Below, in pieces: positions 11,191 through 22,061 of a stretch of DNA of 64,000 nucleotides; position 1 is the first letter of the stretch, and each line of letters begins with the position of its first letter. Position numbers and translations under genes: made by a program. The notes beneath the pieces were generated by a model, which was not told the origin of the DNA, searched no databases, and worked only from the letters and a program-made list of their open reading frames with translations. The stretch is from Leguminivora glycinivorella. Its lineage: Eukaryota > Arthropoda > Insecta > Lepidoptera > Tortricidae. The stretch is taken from the NCBI RefSeq assembly GCF_023078275.1, contig NC_062985.1:4588001-4652000 (forward strand), in the 5' to 3' direction.

Positions 11191-12961
11191 ATAGTTATTT
11201 GTTATACAAGGGGGCAAAGTTGTATTTTAACGCCGAGTGTGGAATTGGAAAACGAGCAAGTGAAAGGATTCTATAGTTGAACCACGAGCGAAGCATGTGG
11301 TTCGAGAATAGAATCCTGAACTTGCGAGTTTTTTAACACACGAGAAGTAAAATACATTTGCACCCGAGTGTAACACAAAACTTTTCCCCTCACTATAGCG
11401 AGGAAACTACAACGCAAAAAATGCGTTTATCACTGCTTCCAGTAGTTCCACAGGTAAATCATCTTTATTACTAGATTCACCTACTTTTATCAATTTTAAA
11501 GCGGTTAATTTGATTTTATTCAAGGTCAAATTACTTTACCCACTAGTGGATAAAATGCGTTTTACCCGCTGGTATTAAAGGACAAAACACGCGTTTCCGA
11601 GCTAGTGAGGGGAAAAAAATATAATGACGTTTATGATGACAATGAACTTTTGTCATTCCTTTAGCAGGTACAGTCAACATTAATATTAAGTGAGTATTGT
11701 ATGTTTTCACATTATTCGATCTGATAACGGATGTAGGAGGGCATTTTCGCCAGAAGAATCACCAAAAATTTTTTTTTGAGGTAGGATTATTTTATGTTTT
11801 TCCTACTTAGAATCACGAGCCCTTTCGATCTAGGTAAATGAGAGACAAAAAAATGGTCTATAAATTTTCTATTATAATGCATACTTTCCACTTTGTAACC
11901 GCTGCACAAAGTGTTTGAAAAATAGTAACGAAGTGGAAAAATTAAATTTGGGACGCTTTTTTCCGCCAAGTATAGGATCGAAAGGGCTCGTGATTCTGAG
12001 TATAGGAAAAACATTAAATTTACTTATTTTAGAAAAAAATGACCAGGAAGGATATCAAAGGTAGAGTTCAAAGATGGCGCCTTCATTACGTATATGTATA
12101 GGATATCGGTCTTACATCCGATATCAGATCGGATAATGTGAAAACGCTTTAAGGGTAACGGGTAAAAAGGGAATCGTGGATTTTTTTTTACAGTATAGTT
12201 CGATGTTCGATGCATTTTAGTCATACAGAGCTATGCACAGCACAGTCATGTTTTTTTTTTCCATATTCAACTACCTGGGCCGATTTTTGAATCTCACGGC
12301 GTTCGAATTCAGAAGATTGTCACCGAAATTGCCTACTATTTTCAGTGACAATTTTCTGAATTCGAACGCCGTGAGATACAAAAATCGGCCCCCTGGTTAC
12401 AAAATTACTGTCATTAATCTTATGTCGTATTTGTTTGTACAGTCAATCCATTAACTTGAAACTCGTTAGCGAAAGCTCTTGGTCTCTTTTCACTGCGCCA
12501 GGCTCATGGCGACAGTGGTGTAAGTATATGTAGGTAGGTATGTAAGTACCTATAAGTTACTGTAATTCTGTTCTGACACCATAAGGTTCTCCTTATCCGA
12601 GACAGTCCTAGGACGAGAGTGCAGATCTTTGCAAAGTAAAGGAGTTATTTAGCCCGCTTTACCTGCGCTTCAAGTATGGACTCGCACGCGACAAGGCAAG
12701 TTGTGCTAGAGGGGCTGATTGTAGAACAGTTATTACACAGTGCCTCGTAGTGCCGTCATCAGAAGAGAATAGCACAACTGCACCACCCCATCGTGATCAA
12801 ATCACGACCATTCCATCAGTGGGCTAGACTTTAACAATGCCTCATCACTAATGTAATGGTGACCTCAGCCTGACGAGCTCACGACTGTCAAGCGCCGTTA
12901 TAATGCTCCGCTATCAGAACAGCTTACAAAAATTGAGCTAAATTTTACTGAGTGAAATTTA
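11191..12961 (+). repeat. Second unit of the 1.77-kb tandem duplication
   Basis: Near-identical to 9351-11124 with the same internal MITEs: foldback 11191-11622, TIR element starting near 11709 and hairpin 12277-12391. Unlike the first unit, it ends in unique sequence (AGCTAGAACTTTT). Confidence 0.85.
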
Positions 12962-13314
12962 GCTAGAACTTTTAAGAGAATTTAGCGTTTGCACTATCCG
13001 ATCCTAAGTATATCTATGTAGGAAGGATATCAAAGACAAGAGATTAAGTACTTACCTATGTAATATTCAAACACAATTTATTATTGTTTATGAATAAATA
13101 AATGAATGAATGAATGATGGCGTCATCGTCGGCGTCGGATAATGTGAAAAAGAACGTAGTTAAGTTGATACAAGTTCAAATAACGAAAGATTAGCGTATT
13201 GTTATATGTATGTCCGACAACATCGTTATTCGGCTAGTGGCTTGTTGATCATATTTTTATCAAAATAAGAATTTGTATAACTACAACATGAACAAAATAA
13301 TGCTATTAAATTAT
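12962..13314. other. No gene; degenerate MITE traces
   Basis: Contains short pieces related to the TTTTCACATTATCCGATC family (ACTATCCGATCC near 12996, GGATAATGTG near 13136) and an (AATG)n run near 13100. No coding. Confidence 0.35.
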
Positions 13315-13580
13315 AGAATATAATAGAATAAGAATAAGAATAGTTTATTATTAAAAGAAATTAATACAATCGTACATTATTTGTCCCGTGGCCCCACACT
13401 AGGCTAAGCTAGGCTATACATTACATTAAGCTATAGAAACTAGCTACCTGCAGTTACACAGTAAGTATAATAGTTAAAATTATAATATTTACGTTGTTGT
13501 GCCGGTAATATGCATAATGAGCTACTAAATAATATCTTATTACAACTATTACGCAGGATCTTTACATGAACATGGACAAA
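13315..13580 (-). mobile_element. Probable LINE 3'-tail fragment
   Basis: The plus strand starts with repeated AATAGAATAAG / AAGAATAGTTTATTATTAA, which read on the minus strand is an A-rich retroelement 3' terminus. The following CCCGTGGCCCCACACTAGG looks like element body. No protein similarity was recognised. Confidence 0.3.
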
Positions 13581-13799
13581 CCATTCATAGTTAACTGAAT
13601 AGGTATATAGACAAATGAGAATTTGTTTTTACTTTTGTGTAAAGAAAATTAAAAATAAGCGACTTAACAATTTTTAGGCACGCATTCTTTACATGTAATA
13701 CTTTTATACATTTTCTTTAACACAAAGCTTGTTTTTTAAGAAATCGCGACCAAAATTTGACGTTCAAAACGGTGGATTTTTATGTTCTTTATACATTTT

Positions 13800-14340
13800 T
13801 AGGGTTCCGTAGTCAACTAGGAACCCTTATAGTTTCGCCATGTCTGTCTGTCTGTCCGTCCGTCCGTCCGTCCGCGGATAATCTCAGTAACCGTAAGCAC
13901 TAGAAAGCTGAAATTTGGTACCAATATGTATATCAATCACGCCAACAAAGTGAAAAAATAAAAAATAGAAAAAAATGTTTTATTAGGGTACCCCCCCTAC
14001 ATGTAAAGTGGGGCTGATATTTTTTTTCATTCCAACCCCAACGTGTGATATATTGTTGGATAGGTATTTAAAAATGAATAAGGGTTTACTAAGATCGTTT
14101 TTTGATAATATTAATATTTTCGGAAATAATCGCTCCTAAAGGAAAAAAAAGTGCGTCCCCCCCTCTAACTTTTGAACCATACGTTAAAAAATATGAAAAA
14201 AATCACAAAAGTAGAACTTTATAAAAACTTTCTAGGAAAATTGTTTTGAACTTGATAGGTTCAGTAGTTTTTGAGAAAAATACGGAAAACTACGGAACCC
14301 TACACTGAGCGTGGCCCGACACGCTCTTGGCCGGTTTTTT
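13800..14340 (+). mobile_element. Dispersed repeat family B, copy 1 (about 540 bp)
   Basis: Starts AGGGTTCCGTAGTCAACTAG and ends ACACGCTCTTGGCCGG plus a T run. It contains a (TGTC/CCGT)n microsatellite near its start. An almost identical copy in the same orientation lies at 18929-19486. The outer AGGGTTCCGTAG and CTACGGAACCCT (near 14293) are inverted. Confidence 0.75.
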
Positions 14341-14917
14341 TGACGAATAATTTGTGAATTCATCTGTCATCATTGCGAAGTCGCGCTTGAGCTTTTTGGC
14401 GGGTGTATTCCTGCCCTGTTTCATTTAGTACCTATACTTATACTTAAATTTGTACCTATTTGCGTCTCTCGTTTAAGTCGTATAGTTTCATACGAAAGTG
14501 TCTCACATGCAATGCACAATTGGTCAGGTGGAATACAAGTACAAAAACAGTCACGATGATTTATCTAGTACTATTTAAGCAAGCACTTATCACAATGTCA
14601 ACCGGAAAAATTAATCTTAAAAGGTGCTAAAACAAATATATGATCTAAGCGAAAATAAGTTTTCTTCGTTTGCCTATCGGTACGTGGGTCATATAGCATA
14701 TACTCTATTATTAGGCTGTAAACTGACCGGTATTGTTTCCGGTAGGTACCTTTTGTAGAAAATACGACTTAGTCAGGTTTGAACTATTATTGTATTAAAA
14801 AAGTGCCATAATATTTTATTTATTTATCTAAGTACGTTATCTATCAGTCTATCACACATGCATGTTAAAGTCTATATTTTGATCATTGTCTTTATTAGGT
14901 AGGTATATAAAAGTTTA
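14341..14917. other. No gene seen
   Basis: AT-rich, without a supported coding frame or recognised repeat. Confidence 0.35.
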
Positions 14918-14918
14918 A

Positions 14919-15045
14919 GGGCCAGTTGCATCAACCACATTTGACAGACACATCATCGTTACGCAGCAGACATCTATGGAACTTCCCATACAATATAATT
15001 TAACGAACGCTTTAACGGTGCCAGACGGTTTGGTGCAACCGGCCC
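14919..15045 (+). mobile_element. MITE, 127 bp, TAA target duplication
   Basis: Ends GGGCCAGTTGCATCAACC / GGTTTGGTGCAACCGGCCC are flanked by TAA on both sides, as for PIF/Harbinger MITEs. An inverted relative lies at 4617-4736. Confidence 0.65.
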
Positions 15046-15117
15046 TAAATCTACTGTGTTCAACTTTCCCGGCTCCTGCTGTAGACATTTTTCACGGTCA
15101 GTTTTCGGAAATGGTCA

Positions 15118-15237
15118 GGGGGCCGATTTTTGAGTCTCACTGTCACTAAAATACCGGTTGAAAACAGTGAATTGCCTATTATTTTCAGTGACAATTTTCT
15201 GAATTCGAACGCCGTGAGACTCAAAAATCAGCCCCCA
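15118..15237. mobile_element. Hairpin MITE (GGGCCGATTTTTGA family), third copy
   Basis: Ends GGGGGCCGATTTTTGAGTCT / AGACTCAAAAATCAGCCCCC. The right half matches 10500-10554 closely and the left half is diverged. Confidence 0.65.
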
Positions 15238-15317
15238 GGTCAGAAAATCCGAGCTATGCTCATGCTCAATCAGAAAATCCGAGCGTGTATTCGGAGTTTA
15301 GCCGCCGCGTGAACTCC

Positions 15318-15378
15318 TATATGCCTGAAGAGGGGCCTCCAAAATTGGCCCGAAACATGTCGCAGCAGTAGCGATATA
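15318..15378 (+). ncRNA. Hammerhead ribozyme-like motif with an intact-looking core
   Basis: CTGAAGA (15325-15331) fits the hammerhead CUGANGA box. A stem II follows (GGGCC / GGCCC, 15333-15337 with 15347-15351, one extra G). Then comes CGAA (15351-15354), a 2-bp stem III AC/GU closed by AT (15355-15360) and the cleavage triplet GTC ending at 15361. Stem I is weak here: TGC/GCA next to the core, then TATA pairs across an unequal loop. Minimal stem III hammerheads are known from Penelope-like elements and retrozymes. Downstream TTTAAATATGTCTCACG matches the flank of the motif at 58428-58479. Activity is not shown. Confidence 0.5.
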
Positions 15379-15699
15379 ATAACGTGAATACAACCGTAGA
15401 TTAATTAAATATTTAAATATGTCTCACGAAAGTTTAACGTCTATAATCCCAGCTATAACTAACTAATACTACTAAGTGGACCAAAATGAAAGGAAACTCA
15501 CTTTATTCCGAATCCAAGCGAAAACGGTCACAAATTCACAATGCTCCATAAACCATTATTATCGCCTTTCAAATAAGTCCCGCAGTTTCAACAGTTGTAT
15601 AGGAAACTAACGTCAGTTTTCACACAGTGTTCACACTAGTAATTATACGGTGGTAATAGATTTTTCACAGACACTTATGTGATAGTCGTAAGTAATAAT

Positions 15700-15830
15700 T
15701 ACGTATTGATAATGGCAGGGAAGCGTGCGCGCGCGCCGGTACGAGCCTCCGAATGTAGTCTACCGAGCGGTCAGTGACTGTGCAGGCGCAAGCTAGGGCG
15801 GTAGCGGGGCGGGACTTGTCTGCATACCTT
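15700..15830. other. GC-rich island
   Basis: Markedly GC-rich (GCGTGCGCGCGCGCCGG, GGGCGGTAGCGGGGCGGGAC) in an AT-rich setting, with an arthropod initiator-like GGTCAGTGAC near 15770. It could be a promoter or an untranslated first exon of a gene outside the window, or repeat sequence. No start codon with a convincing downstream exon was found. Confidence 0.3.
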
Positions 15831-16140
15831 TTTTTTTGATAAAATAACAGGATAATGTACTTTTTAATTTTTAATCATCCGTGACTTTTATTTATGTAAC
15901 TTACAAATTACACATTTATTTATAAAATGGAAATTGATACTACTTTTATGTTTTTATTGTTATTCGTTATTAGGTATTGTTTTAGGTTTATATAAAATTT
16001 GTAAGGTTATTTAGTTTAAGTTTAATTATTATGAGTAGTCTTAGTTTCTATTTTGTAATGTACTAATAATAAAAGTTTCAAAAACTGTAAATAAATAAGT
16101 TTGTTTTCGATGCGCTCCACTTAAGTAAAATAACAATATA

Positions 16141-16290
16141 TTAAATACCCCCGACATAGTGGGCCGATATCCATGGCTAGAAACACTCCCGACTAATTCA
16201 GCTTTCAATCAAATCGGTTTATCCGTTCGGGAGCCACGATTCCACAGACAGACACACACAGACAAACAGACGGACAGACACGTCAAAGTT
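16141..16290 (+). mobile_element. Repeat family A, partial copy
   Basis: Retains CCCCCGACATAGTGG, ACACTCCCGACTAATTCAGC and the (CAGA)n block with GACACGTCAAAGTT. The terminal GTCGGGGGTT is missing. Confidence 0.55.
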
Positions 16291-17147
16291 AAAATTAACA
16301 TACAACAATTCATAGGTACCTACGTGTCTACGAACCATCTTTTCTAGCCTAGGCTAGCCTTCGACAGAATTTCATTTTCGACGAGTGTTCATTGGGACTA
16401 AACTAAACTCATCACCATCACTAATTACTCAAATACCTTCATTTCCTTTTCCTTGCTCTTCTTATGTAGTCTCCTCTGTTATAGCAAAGAGGATCGAGTA
16501 TTATAGAGAGTTACTGTCAAAGCAAAGTGTGTAATCACAGTGCATAGACTGCCATCTCTCGGCACAAGGTTAAAACTTTAAAACATCAATTTTGACCATT
16601 TGGACTATAATCTTAGCTGGATATATGTTAAAATGTCATATATTAATATTAGCGCCATCTAGCCGAGCGTTCCCCAAAGGTGTAACGCCATCTAGGCCAC
16701 CGTACCTTTTTGTCTGTGGCTTTGAGGTACGTTTGTTTCTTTGACTTTATCCGTCTATACGGAGTTACATATGTCTTTGGTTACAGACATTTACTTAAAT
16801 AACAAATATTTTTTAACAGGATTATTTCATGACTCATGACTTAGACCGCCTCCAAACAAGTAAGTAATGTAGAAGTCAAAATTTCGACGCAGAAATTGAC
16901 CAATTTAACGGCACAAAAACTGAAAGCCAAATTGCAACTTACCGGAAGCTTAGCGATTGTTAAACTAGAGTTCATAGGTTCAAAATTTGAACTTATGCCC
17001 GTAATCGTGAAAACTTTTGTTTCCCGTTGATGATTTCATTTATAATAATTAATTACTCTCTCATCATCATGAGACCTCATGTACAAATTTTTTGGACAGG
17101 TAGGTTTAGAGTAGGAGGCTAAGGTTTTGGACTTATGAAAGTACTAG
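16291..17147. other. No gene; old repeat traces
   Basis: A possible MITE remnant around 16540-16720 (AGCGCCATCTAG twice). No coding region was recognised. Confidence 0.3.
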
Positions 17148-17395
17148 TTTTTTCCCGCGGCTTCGCTCGCATTAAATTCGAAAATTGTGGAAAGCTCCAC
17201 ACAAACGTCCACCCCCCATTTTCGGGAAGTAGGGGGTCAGAAAGAGACAAAAGGTAGCCTATGTCACTCTCTATCCCTTCAACTATCCCCACTTAAAAAA
17301 GCATGTCAATATATGGCTCCGTTTTGCCGTGAAAGAAGGACAAACAAACAGACACACACACTTTCCCATTTATAATATTGCGGTTTTTATATTTA
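17148..17395 (+). mobile_element. Dispersed repeat family C copy
   Basis: Begins TTCCCGCGGCTTCGCTCGCA and ends near ACACACACTTTCCCATTTATAA. The conserved middle TAGCCTATGTCACTCTC..TCCCTTCAACTAT is shared with copies at 27470-28790 (interrupted), 30271-30510, 41818-41996 (reverse) and 55448-55625 (reverse). Confidence 0.65.
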
Positions 17396-17396
17396 G

Positions 17397-17680
17397 GTGC
17401 GGGACGTGGGTGACGTCATTTCCAAACTAAAATGGAATTGGGCGGGGCATGTTGCCAGGCAGAGTGATGGCAGGTGGACTAAAATGTTGACCGAATGGTG
17501 GCCGTTATCGGATGTAAGAAGCGCCTGGCATCCGTTGGCTCGTTGGGTGGACGACATCCGAAAAACTGCGGGGCACTTCTGGATGAGATTAGCCCAGGAC
17601 CGGGATATGTGGCGTACACGAAGGGAGGCCTATGCTCAGCAGTGGGCGATTAATGGCTGAAATGATGATGATGATGATGA
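17397..17680 (+). pseudogene. RTE-clade LINE reverse transcriptase, C-terminal remnant
   Basis: An open frame of 87 codons (17397-17660) reads DVISKLKWNWAGHVAR...LARWVDDIRKTAG.FW...A.DR..W...REAYAQQW. This is the familiar C-terminal end of RTE-type LINE polyproteins, downstream of the reverse transcriptase domain. It stops just before a (GATGAT)n tail, the usual RTE 3' end. Endonuclease and catalytic RT motifs are absent, so the copy is 5'-truncated and inactive. The same 3' end, in reverse, appears at 56812-56872. Confidence 0.8.
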
Positions 17681-17795
17681 ATATTAAGTAGGTATTAAGT
17701 ATTAGTATGGATTGTACTTCACATGTTATTATTATGCGATAAAGCGAAACGTCGCGAGCAATCAGACCAATCCTAACAAGGTCTAGTTCAAGGCG

Positions 17796-18112
17796 TTTTA
17801 CGGCCCAGCCACCACATTGGTCTAAGCGCGGCAGCGGTGAGCGGCAGCCATACGTGCGAATGAAAAGTCCCATCGCTGTGTCTCGCTCCAATGTATGGCC
17901 GCCGCTCACCGCTGTCGCGCTTAGACCAATGTCGTGGCTGAGCCGTTAGAGCATTACGGCTCAGCCACGACATTGGTCTAAGCGCGACAGCGGTGAGCGG
18001 TGGCCATACATTGGAGCGAGACACAGCGATGGGACTTTTCATTCGCACGTATGGCCGCCGCTCACCGCTGTCGCGCTTAGACCAATGTCGTGGCTGGGCC
18101 GTTAACGGTAAC
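17796..18112. mobile_element. Inverted dimer of a GC-rich MITE (317-bp palindrome)
   Basis: Two copies of a ~155-bp element lie head to head (17796-17949 and 17956-18112) with only a few bases between. Each begins with GGC(C/T)CAGCCACGACATTGG and TCTAAGCGCGACAGCGGTGAGCG, and each is itself a hairpin because the same sequence closes its other end. The ORFs across it (17788-18198 minus, 17993-18208 plus) only reflect the symmetry. Confidence 0.75.
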
Positions 18113-18567
18113 ACATATACCGTTATATTTACACTTTCATATTTGGATAAAAAAATGCAAAATAGGAATTTAAAAATACGTAGTCGGATATCAGACACTC
18201 GGACTTAGATACGAAGCGAGCATAAACTCAAAATCGTTTTAAAAAGCCTACTGGCTATCAGTTCACCGGACGGCAAACGATCTGTCAATTATTGATTGCT
18301 GTAATTTTTTAAGTGACAGTGTGTCAGGGGGCCACCATAACGAAAAGGTAGGTATAGTGTTTATTTACACATAATTGAAACTTTGAACATTTACACGTTA
18401 TTATGTATTTGCGAAAAATAATCTCATCGGATCTACTAGCCCATATGGGTATATGCCAACATCTGACCAGAATGTATACCTACCTATAATTTCCGTTCAT
18501 TTCTGGTTCACGTTTAATTTTGTGTTTATAATAATTTTCTGCAAACAAAAATATTAAAATAAATACC

Positions 18568-18812
18568 TAAATAAATAAATATTGGGAACACCTTACACAG
18601 ATCAACTTAGCCCCAAACTAAGCAAAGCTTGTACTATGGGTGCTAAGCGACGATATACATACTTAAATAGATAAATACATACTTATATACATAGAAAACA
18701 TCCAACAAATATCTGTGCTCATCACATAAATAAATGCCCTTACCGGGATTCGAACCCAGGACCGCGGCTCAGCAGGCAGGGTCACTACCGACTGAGCCAG
18801 ACCGGTCGTCAA
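18568..18812 (-). mobile_element. tRNA-derived SINE
   Basis: On the minus strand it reads GACCGGTCTGGCTCAGTCGG..., a B box (GGTTCGAATCC), CCGGTAAGGGCATTTATTTATG, then a body ending in AAGGTGTTCCCAATATTTATT. A second copy lies at 41580-41816. The acceptor stem does not close, so it is not a tRNA gene. Confidence 0.75.
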
Positions 18813-18928
18813 AAAAGCTATATTAAAAGTTTTGTTAAGTTGGCTTGCCCCATTAGTACAAAATTTTTATTTCATTTGTTAAAACCGCTTAAGTTTCATC
18901 AATTCATCACTAATTTCCCATTTTTTTT

Positions 18929-19486
18929 AGGGTTCCGTAGTCAACTAGGAACCCTTATAGTTTCGCCATGTCTGTCTGTCCGTCCGTCCGTCCGTCCGTC
19001 CGTCCGTCCGTCCGTCCGTCCGTCCGCGGATAATCTCAGTAACCGTAAGCACTAGAAAGCTGAAATTTGGTACCAATATGTATATCAATCAGGCCAACAA
19101 AGTGCAAAAATAAAAAATGGAAAAAAATGTTTTATTAGGGTACCCCCCCTACATGTAAAGTGGGGGCGGATATTTTTTTTCATTCCAACCCCAACGTGTC
19201 ATATATTGTTGGATAGGTATTTAAAAATGAAGAAGGGTTTACTAAGATCGTTTTTTGATAATATTAATATTTTCGGAAATAATCGATTCTAAAGGAAAAA
19301 AAGTGCGTCCCCCCCCCCTCTAACTTTTGAACCCTATGTTCAAAAAATATGAAAAAAATCACAATAGTAGATCTTTATAAAAACTTTCTAGGAAAATTGT
19401 TTTGAACTTGATAGGTTCAGTAGTTTTTGAGAAAAATACGGAAAACTACGGAACCCTACACTGAGCGTGGCCCGACACGCTCTTGG
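18929..19486 (+). mobile_element. Dispersed repeat family B, copy 2
   Basis: Nearly identical to 13800-14340, with the same ends and an expanded (CCGT)n tract at about 18974-19024. Confidence 0.75.
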
Positions 19487-19849
19487 CCGGTTTTTTATTC
19501 TAGCTATTCGCACTTATCCTAAACATAATTAAATTTATTGCCATAAACATAAAACAAACTAACAACAAAAACATTTAGTCAGGCATAAAATAAACATTAG
19601 ATTAAAATCGGACCACACTTCTCGTTAGAACGAACGGGCTATAAGAATATTTTTTCAAATAAAGTTATTAATTAAGAATAATTATGCTGTCACAAAGACA
19701 TCGATGTTCATTAATTGACGTCTTCAAACCGGACTGAAGGTCAGTGGCACACCTGTGTCCAAGACCCCAAAATCTAAAAGCTCGTGACGGCTTATGACAA
19801 AATATCCGGTAAAAGGAGGCCTATTCGAATTTTTAAATTTGATTTGTCA

Positions 19850-19930
19850 TTTATTTATTTAATCTTTATTGAACAAAGAAACACAATGTACAATAGGCGA
19901 ACTTAATGCCATAAGGCATAAGGCTTAATG
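19850..19930 (-). mobile_element. Retroelement 3'-tail fragment
   Basis: The plus strand reads TTTAATCTTTATTGAACAAAG then AAACACAATGTACAATAGGCG..., which on the minus strand is the A-rich 3' terminus of a LINE-like element. Identification is from memory. Confidence 0.35.
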
Positions 19931-19962
19931 TCATAGAAATATATGATTAGGTAAAGGCTTGC

Positions 19963-20098
19963 CAGAAATATATGACTATTGTCAGGAGGGCGCTGTTATT
20001 CTGATGTATGGCGTGACAGTTCAGTTTAGTATGAAGAAAATAGTTCTAATGAAATTCCGCAAGATGGCGCGTAGTCATATATTTCTGGTCCGGCTTTA
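19963..20098 (+). mobile_element. MITE with CCAGAAATATATGACTA ends
   Basis: Ends CCAGAAATATATGACTATTG and TAGTCATATATTTCTGG are inverted repeats. The interior holds GTCAGGAGGGCGCTG and ATGAAGAAAATAGTTCTAAT. Reverse-orientation copies: 20110-20356 (interrupted) and 21840-22040. Confidence 0.65.
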
Positions 20099-20109
20099 TG
20101 TTCCGTGTT

Positions 20110-20356
20110 ACGGAATTTCATTAGAACTATTTTTTTCATAGGTACATAGTGCGAAAAGATTTGCCTTCGAATTGTTACGGAAACGTACGAACGTGTCATG
20201 ATATTTCTGTCAGTGTCAGTACAAGTGAACTAGCATGATAAATACGAACGTTTCCGAAGAAAACCCTTTTCGCAGTACATCTGTACTGTCACTCACCACA
20301 TACTTAGGTACCTCAAAATAATAGCGTGCAGCGCCCTCTTGACAATAGTCATAAAT
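20110..20356 (-). mobile_element. Inverted partial copy of the same MITE, split by another MITE
   Basis: CGGAATTTCATTAGAACTAT (20112-20131) and CAGCGCCCTCTTGACAATAG (about 20331-20350) are two pieces of the element at 19963-20098 in reverse. They are separated by the element at 20140-20300. Confidence 0.55.
20140..20300. mobile_element. MITE with TAGTGCGAA..TTTGCCTTCG end
   Basis: Contains GGAAACGTACGAACGTGTCATG and, inverted, CATGATAAATACGAACGTTTCC. A relative lies at 63090-63255. Confidence 0.55.
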
Positions 20357-21224
20357 AGGCTTTAGATACGACTTGTGTAATTTTATATAATATGAAGCAC
20401 AAACATATCCAAATCCTAAAGTCAAACTCGTGGTGGCTTTCTCAAATATCCGGTCAACACAGGCCTATTCGAATTTGAAATTTGAGTGGTTATTGATTAT
20501 TGATTTGATACGACTTGATATAATTTGATATTCATATTCCTTAAAAATCCTACTCCGTTTTATCTATCAAGCATTAACCTGAAAACTATGTTAACATGTC
20601 TTGTTTTTATTTAATTTAATTTTTGTTAGAGTCTTACTAGCGCCTAGAATTGCTTTCATAGCAAGAACTTAAAATTGACTGTGTCAAACATTTATCGGTA
20701 GGCATTTGTTTTGAAGGCCTACTAGGTATTGTCAGTTGTTTTACGTGCCGAATGTCTTAAGTTAACAGATTCTCGTATTATAGTAATAATAATAACTGAT
20801 TTGCAAGTGGTGCATTTTTTATTATTATAAACTGGCCAGTGATTAACCTTAGTCGCACCTGATGGAAAGTGACGACAAGACCGAGGTTGTAGCTCACTGG
20901 TTCAGTGGTTACTTTTCAAAATATTTTAGGTAGGTACTTATTTAATTTATCGAAAATTGGATAGGATATAGAATACGACTACGACTTCCACATACATTTC
21001 TATTTTTTAAGATTCCGAAATTACTACAAAAACAACTAAACATTTCGTAACTTTTTGGAACATCCCGACGGCATCTGAGTATTTAGCCATTTTCAGCAAT
21101 TCCTAAGGACTTCAAATTCACGGTCACTTCTTTAGTACCTACTGTGTGTCATTTATTTTGTATTTCGCAGTTTTCCGTGAGGTTGTAACATCTATATCAT
21201 CTATGTATTTCGGTTTCAAAGATG

Positions 21225-21590
21225 TTCCGCAATAAAAGTGGGATTAGTTCTCTATTTTGTAATAAATTATTGGCTTTTAAAGCTGGCCCCACATTTTGTT
21301 CTAAAGTAATAACTAATTAGAATTAAGTAGTCTAAATTAACTGACTTTGATGTGACAAAGTGTAGAAATGTTTCAAAATCGTCGTAGTTCCTTACAGATT
21401 CGTAAATTAACAACTAAATTATCTATTTTGGTTTCGTAGATGTGCCGCAATAAAAGCGGGATTAGTTCTCTATTCCGTAGTTAATTGTGAGAGTTACAGC
21501 TAGAGACGTTATATGTTGTTTATGCGGCACGCGCTATTAGCCGCTTTGTAAAGCTGGCTCTACATTCTGTTCTAATGGGAAATTTGTTAA
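21225..21590 (+). repeat. Imperfect tandem duplication, about 215-bp period
   Basis: The block GCCGCAATAAAAG.GGGATTAGTTCTCTATT, followed by TAAAGCTGGC.C.ACATT.TGTTCT, occurs at about 21225-21303 and again at about 21441-21578. Non-coding. Confidence 0.5.
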
Positions 21591-21839
21591 AATTAGCTCT
21601 GAGCAAACTTTGATGTGATATAACATATTGTGCAATCTTTAGTTATTCATATTTTTTTATAACTTTGTTTTAATGAAATGATTTCCACACATTCATTTGA
21701 ATGTTTCTGTTCAGTAAAATAACTTGCTGAAGCAGGACATTAGGTACTTAGACACTACCTACTGCCCTGTCAAGCCCTAGGCGACTATTTAATGCAGTAA
21801 GGTGCAATTAGGTTTGCTACTCGAAGTAGTTAAACCTGA

Positions 21840-22040
21840 ACAGAAATATATGACTACGCGCAGTACGCGCCATGTTGCTTAATTTCATTACAACTATTTT
21901 CTTCATACTAAATAAATAAATATTATAGGACACTTACACATATTGATACATTGATTGACAGATACTAAACTGAACTGTCACCGTAAACATCTGAATAACA
22001 GCGCCCTCTTGACAATTATATTTCTGGTCTGGCTTTGACA
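21840..22040 (-). mobile_element. MITE copy carrying a ~50-bp retroelement insertion
   Basis: A reverse copy of the CCAGAAATATATGACTA MITE. Between CTTCATACTAAA and ACTAAACTGAACTGTCAC it contains about 50 bp that on the minus strand end in CCTATAATATTTATTTATTTA, a SINE-like 3' tail. ACTAAA is repeated on both sides and fits a target duplication. Confidence 0.55.
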
Positions 22041-22061
22041 GATGTTCCCAGCATTAGCTTG

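Noticed and set aside
9351..12961. CRISPR-like or satellite array
   Set aside because: Only two long units, built from MITEs, with no short regular repeat-spacer pattern.
17788..18208. 136- and 71-codon ORFs on opposite strands
   Set aside because: Both arise from the MITE palindrome; the encoded strings repeat with its symmetry.
18740..18812. tRNA gene on the minus strand
   Set aside because: The acceptor stem does not close and the sequence continues into a repeated SINE body (also at 41580-41816).
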